The position numbers and the translations under genes were made by a program. Of a stretch of 64,000 bases of DNA, positions 52,400 to 63,204 are shown one piece after another (the first letter of the stretch is position 1; every line of letters starts with the position of its first letter). Location: contig JAAEAF010004988.1 of NCBI GenBank assembly GCA_011037195.1, forward strand, positions 1-64,000, read 5' to 3'. This stretch comes from Triatoma infestans (taxonomy: Eukaryota; Arthropoda; Insecta; Hemiptera; Reduviidae). The notes below the pieces were generated by a model that had not been told where the DNA came from, did no database searches, and was given only the letters and a program-made list of their open reading frames with translations.

Positions 52400-55300
52400 G
52401 TGTGCCAAATTAATGATAGAAAAATAGACTATCCCTATCCATGGTATATGGCGTGTGATATTTGTAAAGATTGTCCAGGATGTGGTAGAACTGTCATAAT
52501 AATCAATGGTACAACAATACCACCGGATATTGTACCATTGCCGACACCTGTATTGATACAAACATTTGCAACAATACCACCGCCAATAGTAATGCCACCT
52601 ACAATATCGCCTCCAATCATAATAGCACCGATAATACCCCCTCCGACAATACCACCAACATTACCTCCTCCGACGAAACCATCTCCGACAATATCACCAA
52701 CAATACCACCTCCGACAATACCACCGACACAAGTGCAGACATTGCCGCCTCTGACAATACCACCGACACAAGTGCCGACATTGCCGCCTCTGACAATACC
52801 ACCGACACAAGTGCCGACATTACCGCCGCCGACAATACTACCAACCTCACTACCTCCGACAATACCACCAACATTACCACCTCCGACAATACCACCGACA
52901 CAAGTGCCGACATTGCCGCCTCTGACAATACCACCGACACAAGTGCCGACATTGCCGCCTCTGACAATACCACCGACACAAGTGCCGACATTACCGCCGC
53001 CGACAATACTACCAACCTCACTACCTCCGACAATACCACCAACATTACCTTCTCAGACAATACCACCAACATTACCTCCTCGGACAATACCACCAACATT
53101 ACCACCTCTGACAATACCACCAACATTACCTCCTCCGACAATACCACCAACATTACCGCCGACACAAATGCCGACATTACCACCTCCGACAATATCACCA
53201 ACATTACCTTCTCCGACAATATCACCAACATTACCTTCTCCGACAATACCACCAACATTACCTTCTCCGACAATACCACCAACACAAGTACCAACATTAC
53301 AACCACCGACAATAGCACCAACATTACCACCTCCGATAATACCACCGACAGTACCTCAAACACAAGCACCAACAATACCACCAACTCAAGCACCGACATT
53401 ACTACCTTCAACAATACCACCAACTTCAATAATACCACCAACCCAAGACCAAACAATACCACCAACTCAAGCACCAACCATACCACCTCCGACAATACCA
53501 CCAATTATAACCACGACAATAACCTCAACTATGTCAACAATGCAACCGACTGTAACCACAACAACAATTATACCAACCACTTCTACTGAAATAACTTCTA
53601 CAACAACAACCACGGATGATACATTAACCACTACACCAATAACAAGTACAACAACGTTACCAACTACTACAACAGCAATGCTGCCAACACAAAGTAGCAG
53701 AAAACCAACTAAAAAGATTACAACCACTGTTACCACAACAATCTGGTATATTTACCCATCATGGTAAGTAGTTTTTAATTATATTAAGAGAATAGAGGAA
53801 GTACTGTAATCGTATCAAATTTTCGAAATCATGTTTTCACCGGAAATAGAAGTTTCAAGGTCCCCTGAGTCCAAATTTTTATTTTTCAAATGGTCTGTGT
53901 ATTTATGAGTAACAGCATAGCTCAAAAACCGAAAAATCGCAGAATGTTCAAACTTGATTTTCCATTTAGGTATCACCATGAGGATCCGGACAGCAAGTTA
54001 TATGTCAAAATTCCTCAACCGGAAGTACCACTTGACTGAATAGTTGTTTTCAGTTTTTTTGCAATTCTCTCAAAAAATGGCTCCAAACGATTTCATTTAA
54101 ACTTGGTATATATCAGTTATACGAGGGTTATTCAATAAGTAACCGAGACAAATCGCAGTAGCTCAGAAACGATTTGTTTAATCAATGCAATAGTTTCAGT
54201 GCGTCAAGTTGGCGTCCTTGTACTTAGTTTCCCATCAGCTGTTTAAGAGTATTTGGTAAGCATAACTTCAATGCATTCAGTTAATAATGGCGAATCCGCT
54301 CGAGTAGAGCACCACAGAAGAAGAACGCCCAGTGATTAGATTTTTAGTTGCAGAGGGTATCAAAAGTAGTGAAATCCACGAAAGAATGTTGAAAGTATAC
54401 GGAAATAACTGTTTGAACCGTTCGAACGTTTACAAATGGGTAGAGCAATTTAAAAGTGGTCTTGAAAGTGTCTGTGACGAGCAACGAAATGAACGACTGG
54501 TTGAAGTTGCAATTTCTTCCTTCGAAACTCGCATTAGTTCACTCAAGAAACGCGTTAATTTAGGACAAAATGCGTATTACTGTTGAAGTGATAGCTGAAG
54601 AAGTGCACGCGAGTGTTGGCATTGTCCATAACATTATTCAGAATAAGCTGCAATACAAGAAAACTTGTACGAAATCGGTTCCAAGACAGCTTACGGACGC
54701 CCACAAAGAAACCAGGTTTCAAATCAGTCCATCAGTTGAAAGAACGATGTTTAATTGAAAAAGAATTTTTCAGTAGAATTGTAACATGTGATGAAACATG
54801 GATACACCGTTTTGAGCCGGAATCTAAGCGTCAAAGCCTTGAGTAAAAGCATATGGGTTCTCCTCGAAAGAAATTCAAGACCCAGCCGTGTGCAGGTAAA
54901 GTCATGCTTACTGTTCTGGGATCACAGGGGCCTATTTATTGTGACTATGTCGAAGATCAACGAACCATCAACAGCCAGTATTACAGTGATATGCTCACAA
55001 ACAAAGTATGGCCTGCCATAGGAACGAAACGTCGTGGAGTCTTGACTAAAGGCGTGATTGTGCTTCATGACAACGCTTGCCCACAGACGGCACAGTTCAC
55101 TCAAGAAACACTACAAAAGTGGGGTGGGAGATCCTTCCACATCCCCCCTACAGCCCCGACCTCGCCCCATCAGACTACCATTTGTTTGGACCCCTTAAAG
55201 AGGCTCTACGTGGGGAACATTTTCAATCCAATGAACAAGTTAAAAATAAGGTGCTAAAGTGGCTTCGAGATCAGCCCAAAGAATTTTATTTCAGAGGCGG

Positions 55301-57691
55301 CATAAACAAATTAGAAGAGCGATGAGACAAGTGTATAAATGTTGCTGGGGGACTATGTTGAACAGTAGGCCCAATGTTTCGTATTGATTAAAAAAATCGT
55401 TTTTTGAGCTACAGCGATTTTTCTCGTTACTTATTGAATGACCCTCGTAAATTTACTCTGAGCAAAGACTAACCTACTGTTTTGACAAAAACACCTGATC
55501 ATGGTTGATACCGCACAAAAAGAAGCAGGCTATCACAGAAAAATATCTCTGATCATTCCAGCTCTACGGAACCAACCAACCACATCTTATGGTATTCAAC
55601 AATGGTGGGTCCAGGACCTTGTTGAGCCTCTTACAGCTAATTATTAAGCTCCTATAAAAATCATTTTTACTCACCGTAAAAACATAGCTTTCTGTAAATA
55701 GTGAAATGTCCTAGTCAAATTATAATTATCTTTGTCATTAGCAAATGATGCACCCAATAATTCCAATACATCAATCTGTTCTTCTAAAGTTAGCTCACAT
55801 TTTAACAATAGATATTCGACAACATCAGCTCGTGTACGTTCTGCAGCGGCTCAAATTGGTGTCATTCCTAGATAATCGCAAGAAATAAAAACAAAAAAAA
55901 TTAATAAATAAAAATTAGATCACTGTTGGATTTATTGAAAAAAAAAAAATAGAAATCCATATAGATTTAAATAAAATCCAGAATACCTACTCACCATTGA
56001 CGGTTGTTATCAATCGGGCGCCATATTTTAATCAACAGCCAGTATTACAGTGATTGCTGGGGATTATGTTGAAAAGTAACTAAAACTTTTGTATTAATTA
56101 AAAATTAATTCGTTTTTGAGCTACAGCAATTTGTCTCGTTACTCATTGAATGACGACCCCCATACATACAGAGAGTCACAATTTATATTTTAAAAAGTTT
56201 CTCCGAGGGAAGGGATGAGGTTAGGTTTTCCTCTAAAGTCGTTATTTCAGTTTATTATACAAATTCTATCATCCTAAATAATATTAATTAGAATTAAATA
56301 TGTTGTTGAAATTACCGAGTTTGAAGTGAAAAATCAGATGACTGGTACTCCTCTCACCCAGTAAGAGGAAGTAGTAATATATTTATTGCCGTCAGAACTG
56401 TCAAACTTATTGAAAATTAAATAAAATCTATTATTTTTGCTTCAATATTTAAATAATGACCAATCTATCATGGCATTTTAACCGCTATCTGTTAGGGAAT
56501 ATTTGTTTAGTTGCTTTGGCGCTCACTATGTGGCAGCACCATAGTTCAATAATAAAACTCATTACTTCTAAAATGATTCATATAATTCGTCTTCGTCTTT
56601 ACAAATCATTTTTATTTATTTATTGATTTATATTCACTCAGTAATAAAAACTCTGATGTTTCATTTATTCTCGACAAAGAAACAAAATTATTGACTGTCA
56701 AAGTGACATACATATTTTATAGCAATTTCTTACATGTGATAAACATGCTGAGATTGTTTGAGTTTTCAATGAAAACAATCAAAAGTGAGGTTGGAAAAAC
56801 TGTACTTTCTCTTACTCCTAAGTAAGAGGAGTATTGAAATCGTGTCAAATTTTTGATATTGAGTTTTCAACGGAAATATCCGTTTTAAGGTCCAAAAAAG
56901 AGTCCAAAAAAAGTGATTTTTAGAAAATGGTCTCTGTGTATGTGTGTATGAGAAACAGCATAGCTCGAAAACGAAAAACCGTAAGAAGTTCTAACTTGAT
57001 ATTCCGTTTAGGTATCACCATGGGATCCGGACAGTACGTTATTGTCAAAATTCTTCAACCGGAAGTACCACTTTACTAGTTTTTTTAAAATTTTTTTTTG
57101 CGATTTTCTCAAAAATGGCTCCAACGATTTTCTTGAAACTTATTATATCAACCATACATACAAAGAGGTACAACTTTTATTTGAAACATTTCTCCCGGAA
57201 AAATTCATTTAAGGGCACTTTTTGGGGAGGGGGGTGGTTACGGTTTCCTCTAAAGTGCTATCATAGTTGATAAATACAATTCCTACCATACAAACAAAAT
57301 TAAATTAGAAATAAATAGATTGTCAAAATTTGGAGTTTCAAGAAAAATTAGTAAACCGGAAGTGCGCTTCTATTGAACAGTTTTTTTTCAATTTTTGCGA
57401 TTTTCTCCATAAAAACACTGACGAATTTCATTAAATTTGTTACACAAACTATAAAATTTGTCAATATAATTTTGAGGAATTGGTGTAAAGAGAAATTTGT
57501 GTGAGTGTTACGAAACTATTGAAACGATTATTGATTCATGGAGGCCAATGATTTTCAAAATTCAATTTGTACAGAATTAATTCTTACGTTTTTTTTTTTT
57601 TTTGTAAAGGTTGCCCAGAGGTTTGTCCATCAGTATACCTTCCAAAAATATAATTAAAAAATGCATATTACTAATATGGCTTGGAATTTAA
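52400..57691 (+). CDS. Pro/Thr-rich mucin-like protein, partial (exons 52400-53763 and 57610-57691)
   Basis: The large exon follows an acceptor ('atacttgcag') and ends at a strong donor (TG|GTAAGT). It encodes 454 codons. A short head with five Cys ('MACDICKDCPGCGRT') and an 'NGT' glycosylation site is followed by ~330 residues of TIPPT/LPPP repeats, then a Thr/Ser-rich stretch and 'KPTKKITTTV'. Such Pro/Thr arrays are typical of secreted, O-glycosylated mucins or matrix proteins; the exact role is unknown. The terminal exon is inferred from an acceptor at 57608-57609, an in-phase TAA at 57689-57691 and AATAAA at 57721 and 57765. In the joined frame the tail has one Cys. A different frame of the same exon reads 'CPEVCPSVYLPKI', so the junction or one base may be wrong. 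No signal peptide exon was found upstream. The intron holds the composite mariner. Confidence 0.65.
52700..53120 (+). repeat. 171-bp higher-order repeat inside the mucin-like exon
   Basis: The basic unit is 39 bases, 13 residues ('TIPPTQVPTLPPL' and variants). A longer block repeats: 'gacaatactaccaacctcac' occurs at 52831 and again at 53002, exactly 171 bases (57 residues) apart, in phase. Later repeats are shorter TIPPTLP(P/S) units of 24-27 bases. Confidence 0.85.
53795..54119 (-). mobile_element. R element, first half, interrupted by the composite mariner
   Basis: 'catgttttcaccggaaatag', 'ggtcccctgagtcc', 'aaccggaagtaccacttg', 'aaaatggctcc' and 'aaacttggtatatatcag'. R continues after the composite at 56163 ('catacagagagtcacaa'), matching the uninterrupted copy at 57148-57180 ('tatatcaaccatacatacaa'). 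Confidence 0.82.
54122..56162 (+). mobile_element. Composite mariner carrying FEM1B exon 5
   Basis: A 2041-bp unit flanked by TA (54120-54121 and 56163-56164). Parts: mariner 54122-55447 with both inverted repeats; 55448-56032 copied from the FEM1B locus (matches 43265-43851); mariner 3' remnant 56031-56162 that jumps from 'agccagtattacagtgat' to 'tgctggggattatg', i.e. internally deleted, and ends in a modified repeat ('gaatgacgaccccca'). The FEM1B/mariner joint shares only AT. Both halves of one R element abut the outer TAs, which argues that the whole unit inserted once. The transposase is frameshifted ('TCDETWIHRFEPESKRQS', 'VLHDNACPQ', 'YSPDLAPSDYHLF' in different frames). It lies in an intron of the mucin-like gene. 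Confidence 0.88.
55675..55867 (-). pseudogene. Captured copy of FEM1B exon 5, with stop
   Basis: Matches native exon 5 (43495-43687) at 187 of 193 bases, with the acceptor (ctag) and donor (gtgagt) retained. The native Leu codon TTA (plus-strand 43671-43673) is TGA here (55851-55853), four residues after the Met near the exon's start. Part of exon 4 follows at 55995-56032. It is antisense to the mucin-like gene. It cannot give FEM1B protein, but intact splice sites could be used from an antisense transcript. Confidence 0.93.
56163..56385 (-). mobile_element. R element, second half
   Basis: Continuation of the R copy interrupted at 54119: 'aaaaagtttctccgaggg', 'aggttttcctctaaag', 'aaatatgttgttgaaatt' and 'cagtaagaggaagt'. 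Confidence 0.8.
56390..56590 (-). repeat. S150 fragment with its extension
   Basis: 'gtcagaactgtcaaactta' and 'caatatttaaataatgacca' (S150, reverse sense), followed by 'ccgctatctgttagggaat' and 'ctttggcgctcactatg', the same order as at 21480-21650. Confidence 0.75.
56590..56800. other. Unassigned AT-rich intron sequence
   Basis: No repeat or coding similarity recognised. Confidence 0.4.
56805..57525 (-). mobile_element. R element, full-length reverse copy
   Basis: Starts 'ctttctcttactcctaag' and runs through 'aaccggaagtaccacttt', 'gggaaaattcatttaaggg'-like text and 'aaaccggaagtgcgctt' to 'gtgtgagtgtta'. It serves as the uninterrupted reference for the R copy split by the composite mariner. 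In the mucin-like intron. Confidence 0.78.
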
Positions 57692-57779
57692 AATATTGCA
57701 TACTGTATTTTGTATTCTATAATAAATAAAATGTATTATACATAATTTATTCTCAATAAAAGAAAAAAACTATGAACGT

Positions 57780-59070
57780 CTGTGTTTTGGCTTGTCTGGC
57801 GATGACCGGTGCGATACAGACCACGCCGTATAGCTGCAATGGAGACTTTATTGGGAATCCCACCGCTCTTTGTAGAGGTGAAAACTGTGGCAATGAAAGC
57901 CTGTTATAGAATTAAACAGGCAGGCTTTTGGCAGGGTAAGCGATAAGGTCATCCTACTATTCATCGCGAGATGATTTTGAAGGTTCCTATTACAGGTTTT
58001 CCTTCTGATAGAATGTTGAAGACTTTTGTTTTCGAGCATTCTTACAGAGTTAGGTTACCTTCTAGGGAAGGATTGGTCAAGATTGGATCCATCTGGTGTG
58101 ATACCTCATAATTACTTCCGGTGTTACACGGACGGTTCCAGAATGGATGGTAGGTCTGGAGCTGCGGTCTATTTTGAGACCGGAGATCATTTGGCAGTAT
58201 CTCTTGGTGAATGGACTACACTCTTCCAGACTGAGGTTTATGCTATTCTTTGTTGCATCTTGGATGAGAGGGTCCGTAACACTAACTTAGAAGGTATTTG
58301 TATCTTCTCGGACAGCCAAGCTGCGCTGAAGGCGCTGAGTCCATGTGTCTTCACTTCCAGGCTGGTGTTAGAATGTTCTAGAAGACTGGAAGAGTTTTCT
58401 TCTCTGAAGGATGTGCTTCTAGTCTAGGTACCAGGTCATATGGGAATTTTTGGGAATGAGGAGGTGGATAGGTTTGCCAAATTACGCGCCTTTCTTCCTT
58501 TCATTGGTCCCGATCCTGCTGTTGGCCTGTCATCTGACACATGTCTGTCAGGCTTCCAGTCACGGATAGCTTCACAGCATTCATCCTTATGGATGAGCAC
58601 AGTTGGTGTCCAAAATACTCTCGGGGGTCCGGACAAGGCTATTAGTGAGAAGTGAGACGTTGCTGTGTCTTTCACGGAGCTCTCTCAGACATCTGGTTGG
58701 ATCCCTTACTGGACATTGTGGTTTAAAGAGACATCTCTACGTAATGGGGCTTATGCCGGATCCATTTTGTAGAGTCTGTGAGACAGAGGAGGAAACACCC
58801 ATACATCTTATGAAGATTGCCAGGGTTGTGAGGAAATTAGGTTCAGGACTTTTGGTCGGAACAGGATGTCTGTGGAAGAGCTTAGGCTACTTCCCATTAA
58901 GGTAATTGTCCGATCTATTCGGACTGCGGTGAATTTTAGATGGATTAGACCCGGGTCTGGATATTTGTTCTAGACCCGGTTTGTTGTTGTTTTTCTTGGG
59001 GTATCTATATTGGCTCAGTGAGGCTTTGGATAGAGTAAGGTTTGGCCCTTCCCCACAGACAAATAATAAT
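57780..59070 (+). mobile_element. Non-LTR retrotransposon fragment, family N2, RNase H intact in one long frame
   Basis: 58026-58427 reads 'CYTDGSRMDGRSGAAVYFET', 'QTEVYAILCCILDERVRN' and 'CIFSDSQAALKALSPCVF'. After a stop comes 'MGIFGNEEVDRFAKL', then 'SLTGHCGLKRHLYVMGL' and 'CRVCETEEETPIHLM'. The RNase H Asp-Glu-Asp-Asp set can be placed. Tail (AATAAT)n at 59067. It starts just past the polyadenylation signals of the mucin-like gene. Confidence 0.88.
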
Positions 59071-59089
59071 AATAAAAAAAGTCAGGATT

Positions 59090-59580
59090 TGTGGGGATTT
59101 CAAAACAATGTTAAATCCTTAGCTTGTGCTTGATGAGCATCTTATCCCTCCGATAGACCAAATTTTGGCCTACCTTAGGAGTTTCTCGTTATTTTTCCAA
59201 AATTGATATCTGCCAAGCTTACAATCATATAAGAAAATTCATGAAGAGGGTAGGGTTGCATGTTGGCGGAATTGTAGACCGTTTAGCCTCAGAAGTTCCA
59301 ATAAGGTAATCTTGCCTTTCCAAGAAGGAAAAGCTTGGGCTACTCTGTTAGATAGAGCGATCCCTGGTCACTTACCGACGTGTGTTCACTGCCAATATCA
59401 GAATGGCGACTCGCCATGACTACCAACCGAGCGCAATTGCATAGAATTGGAGTGGTACGAAATGCCGGATGCCTGCTTTGCAACGATGGCATACTAAACG
59501 GTGAGCACCTTGCTGTGTGCAAAGCTCTATACCAGCAGCGTGAGGATGTTGCCGAACAACACCCCAATTGTAACTGATAA
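59090..59580 (+). mobile_element. Other non-LTR C-terminal fragment
   Basis: 'GIVDRLASEVPIR' (end of RNase H, about 59257), 'PGHLPTCVHC'-like text, then 'TNRAQLHRIGVV' and 'CLLCNDGILNGEHLAVCKAL', a Cys-Cys-His-Cys tail of a Jockey-like element. The wording differs from N1 and N2, so this is a third family. Frames are broken. Confidence 0.65.
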
Positions 59581-60310
59581 ATTTTAGAGTTTGTGTACCA
59601 AATTTGATGAAATTCGTTGGAGTTCGTCGAAAAGTGAAAAAACAATGTAAAAGCGCACTTCCGGTTTACTAATTTTTCTTGAAACTCGGAATTTCAACAA
59701 CCTATTTATTTCTAATTTATTTTATTTGTATGGTAGAATTGTATAATCAATTATTATGATAGCAGTTTAGAGAAAAACATAACCCCAACCCTCCCCCAAA
59801 AGCCTCCTTAAGTGACTTCAACAGGAGAAATGCTAGAAATAAAAGTTGTAGCTCTTGATATGTGTAGTTCACATTCCTAGTTTAAAGAAAATCGTTGGAG
59901 CCGTTTTCGTGAAAATACCAGAAAACTGAAAAATACATTACCGGAAAAACGCACTTCCGGTCATCCAATCTTTTTCAAAGTCGGAATTTCAATAACTCAT
60001 TTAATTCTAATTAACATTATTTAGATGGCAGAATTGTTTAATAAACTGAAATAGCACTTCAGATAAAAACCTAACCCCACCCCTCCCCCAAAAGTGCCCT
60101 TAAATGAATTTTTCCAGAGAAATGTTTTAAATAAAAATTGTACATCTTTGTATGTGTACTTGATATTTGCAGTTTGAAGAAAATCGTCGGAGCCACTTTT
60201 GAGAAAGTTGCAAGACAGTAAAAAAATACCAGATAACTGTAAAATACATTTCAGGAAAAAAGCACTTCCTGTCATCCGATATTTTTCAAACTCGGAATTT
60301 CAACGGTGAA
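59575..60310 (+). mobile_element. R element copy
   Basis: Forward copy: 'agagtttgtgtaccaaat', 'gcacttccggtttact', 'aaaataaaagttgtagctc'-like text, two 'cacttcc(g/t)gtcatcc' blocks, 'gaaaatcgtcggagcc'. The last part is missing. Confidence 0.72.
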
Positions 60311-60434
60311 AGATCCATTTCTCATAACAAGTGACTATTCTTTTAAAAAAAAACGAGTGTCTTGAGGACTGGTGAGCAGTTGTTGGCGGGTGGTGAGCTC
60401 ATATGCCTTGGCGGCCGTTAGGCTTGGGCGGCCG

Positions 60435-60875
60435 TCAAATCATGGGGTACAAATCGGCATCTCCTAAAATTTCTTCTAAGGGATTTGAGTTGACGGCGTA
60501 TTGTTTCCCTTGAAGGCCCAAGAATAGTCGACAATTGGCGGGTACTGGTTGACGGATTTTTATTGACTGCCCTTTCTGTAGCCTCAATGTCCCACTCAGA
60601 TGGGAGCCCAGAACGTGGTTCACCTTCACGAACGTATCGCCGCTGTGTAAACGCCTAAACCAACGTTGCGCAGTCCTTTCATTCACAACATCCTCCTCCC
60701 TCCATTTCACATATGCTTCGAGCAGCAGCCGCTCCAGTAAATCTTTGTTTCCAATAATGCCGCAAAAGTACACGAATTTCAAATTTTTCTGAATTCATAT
60801 TAAAAGAGTGGCACAGGTATTGGTTTGAAAGAGATACGATAACTGAGTGAACAATAGTTGTTTGAAAGGTTCTCT
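60435..60875 (-). pseudogene. Mariner-type DNA-binding domain remnant
   Basis: The minus strand reads 'MNSEKFEIRVLLRHYWKQRF' and 'AAARSICEMEG', then, after a frameshift, 'VNERTAQRWFRRLHSGD', and then 'GLQGKQYAVNSNPL'. This is the helix-turn-helix pair (HTH) of a SETMAR/mariner-like transposase with the usual 'RT.QRWF..F.SGD' linker. No catalytic domain follows and no inverted repeats were found. It is not the same lineage as the mariners at 41966 and 54122. Confidence 0.7.
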
Positions 60876-60879
60876 TTCT

Positions 60880-61490
60880 GACAAACATGACTAGTTAAGA
60901 ATTAAAGTCTGATGCAGAACAGGACAGATAAACAAACAATTCCATTCAAGAACCGATAAAACTTTTGTGTCGTCCGTAGTATTTAATAAATTTGCTCTGA
61001 CCATGGATGAAAATCCGTAACCGGTCAGTAACAAAAGGAATATACATGCTACGACGGATAAAATATCAACAAATCATTAATTAAAAAAAATAAATAAATA
61101 GAATTACAAAAAATATTGCAAAGTAACATTGGCTTATCACCATATCCCTAAGCTTATATTACCTAGGCTTAGCCAAATTAAATGAGGGGAAAAAAATTAA
61201 CCTTAAACCTTATCCTTGAGGCATTTTTTTAAAAACTAGATAATTAATGCAAATTATTTCTTATCGGACCATTGTAACGCCTTTTTGAAATGCTGGTGCA
61301 AAGGAATCCACAAATGGTGAAGATTTTTTCTGGGCATATTGTACCATATCGTTTGCCAAATAAAATAGTATTACACGTTACTCTATTTTAACTGAAACAT
61401 TGGAATATAATGATAATGATGATGATAATTCATGAAATTAATCATAATTAATAATTACTGATAATATTATTAATAAGTACATAAAATAGG
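60880..61490. other. Unassigned AT-rich sequence
   Basis: No gene or shared repeat recognised, apart from a short 'gaaaatccgtaaccggtca' stretch that may be a worn fold-back MITE fragment. Confidence 0.35.
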
Positions 61491-61492
61491 GA

Positions 61493-61665
61493 AGGGGATT
61501 AGTAGTTCAATGGTAACGTGCTGGACTAGTAACGTGAAAGTACTGGGTTCGAGTCCAGCAGTGCTACTTAGATTTTTTCTCTTCCTCGTTACAGTCACTG
61601 TCCGGTGATGGGACAGTGTTGCCTGTAGCTAGAGAACACTTAGAAGGCTCCGAAGAGCACAAATA
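61493..61665 (+). mobile_element. tRNA-derived SINE, family A, 3'-truncated
   Basis: 'ttagtagttcaatggtaacg' (box A region), 'gggttcgagtcc' (box B), then 'cactgtccggtgatggg' and 'gtagctagagaacac'. The body ends early, near 61665. Confidence 0.82.
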
Positions 61666-61667
61666 CA

Positions 61668-62000
61668 GCCGCTACAAGTCGTAGTACAGCAAATCAAGAG
61701 GGTTCTAGGTGGTGAAGAAATAACACGGGCCAAAGGATTCTTTGCAGAACCTTAACGGGCCAGAAATTGTGGAAATTGCATGTTCTCTACAATAGTTACT
61801 AAACCTGACAAGAGCCAAGATTCCTCCAACTGTAGGAGGTCAGGATGATGAATCGACTTTTGTGTCATCTGTAGCAATTTAGATACTATTTTATTGTTTA
61901 ATAAAAGCGATTAAGACTTTGTGTGGTTGTAATAATTTATAAAAATAATTGTAAGTTCTGGATGGTCAGTGCTTATTTTGATTCTTTGAGAAGGGGATAT
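61668..62000. other. Unassigned sequence
   Basis: No gene or shared repeat recognised. Confidence 0.35.
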
Positions 62001-62004
62001 TAAT

Positions 62005-62337
62005 AAATTAGATCAAGTTATTTATTCCATAACTATATCAACTTATAGCCATCGATTCTAACGCAAGATCTTCGTTATGGTTTGACACAATTAATTATAG
62101 TCGTGGTAAAGATTTGGAGGCTTTTATAGTGAAAAAGAATTTAATAGTACTAAATGAAGATATTGGACACTTTACTTTCCATACTCTTAATTCACACAGT
62201 AATATTGATTTAACATTGGCTAATCTTTCTATGATAAAGCATTGTTCAAATTGGCATTAATTGGTGTTGAAGAAAGTACATCTGACCACCAGCTCTTGTC
62301 CTATGAATTGTTTAAAGATAACAATGTTATAAATGTT

Positions 62338-62342
<5 letters not shown>
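62005..62342 (+). mobile_element. Endonuclease domain of a Jockey/I-like non-LTR element, left part
   Basis: Reads 'DSNARSSLWFDTINYSRGKD' (APE-type D-N residues), 'NLIVLNEDIGHFTFHTLNSH', 'NIDLTLANLS' and, after a frameshift, 'ESTSDHQLLSYELF' with the conserved S-D-H. The frame breaks off at 62342 in front of a CTTA repeat and seems to resume at about 63205. It could be the 5' part of the family whose reverse transcriptase lies at 7789-11068. Confidence 0.78.

Positions 62343-62369
<27 letters not shown>
62334..62369. repeat. (CTTA)n microsatellite
   Basis: About nine CTTA units. Read on the minus strand this is a (TAAG)n tail at the 3' end of the antisense RTE-like element that follows, as is usual for RTE elements. 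Confidence 0.9.
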
Positions 62370-63203
62370 ATCAGGGCCCTCTTCTACCCGTGAGTGTAGA
62401 GGAGCTGCAAAAAGTTCGCCATTCTTCTCATTTTCTTGACTGTACTCCAAGTAAGGCCTCTTTTCTCGACTATGCTCTTTACGTTTTCTTCCCACGTTTT
62501 TCATTTCCTTCCTCTAGGTCTTCTTCCCGATACCCTCATCTCAATATGCCTTCTGGGGGTATTCTATTCTATGTCATTCGGTTAACATGACCGAACCATC
62601 GCAGTTGCTTTCATTCAATCATTTGTCCTAGAGGTACAACCTTTAAATTTGCTCTAATGGTGTTGTTCCTAATGCGTTCTCTCCTGGTTTTGCTCTCTAT
62701 TTTCCGCAAGAATCTCATTTCTGCTGCTTGCAGTCGGCTTTTATCGCCCCCCCTTTAGAGCCCAGGATTCGCAACCATAGATAATAGTGGGTACGTAAGT
62801 ATTCTTAAGATAATCCTCTTTGTATCCTTGGAGACCTCTTTTTGATCAGGAAACCGCTGTTTCCTGGAGCAAAGTGGAATAAGCTCCCCCCCCCCAGGAC
62901 GCAATTCTTTCATTTAACTCATCGGTTAATCTACCGTCAGAGTGAATCTTCACTCCCGAGAAATTTTAAAGGAGTGATATCTGTTCGAGATGCTTCCCTT
63001 TGACACTGATGTCTAACTGAATATCATCTGTTCTGGAAATTACCATGCATTTGGTTTTTTGGAGACTGACAGACATATTTCTTTTCTCGCACTCCTGCAC
63101 TCTCCACACATCAATGTTGGCTTGGAGTTTTTCCTTGCTAGTTGCCATCAACATAATGTCGTCGGCAAACGTGGAAATAAATGAAGCTTATTGCCTGTAG
63201 GTT
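62343..63203 (-). mobile_element. RTE-like non-LTR element, 3' part, antisense inside the endonuclease
   Basis: Minus strand: 'MLMATSKEKLQANIDVWRVQ' directly after the catalytic aspartates (D-D at about 63156), 'NMSVSLQKTKCMVISR', a frameshifted 'YGCESWALKG', then 'EMRFLRKIESKTRRERIRNN' and 'RWFGHVNRMT'. It ends in (TAAG)n at 62369. Decayed by stops. The insertion divides the endonuclease frame at 62005-62342 from its continuation at 63205. Confidence 0.78.
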
Positions 63204-63204
63204 C

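Noticed and set aside
52617..53504. 295-codon minus-strand open frame opposite the mucin-like exon
   Set aside because: It is the shadow of a low-complexity ACC/CCT/ACA repeat; the opposite strand lacks stops because of the repeat composition. Splice sites and Cys-containing head support the plus strand.
55675..56032. A second FEM1B gene or tandem duplicate
   Set aside because: Only exon 5 and 38 bp of exon 4 are present, with a stop codon and mariner sequence on both sides; it is a captured fragment.
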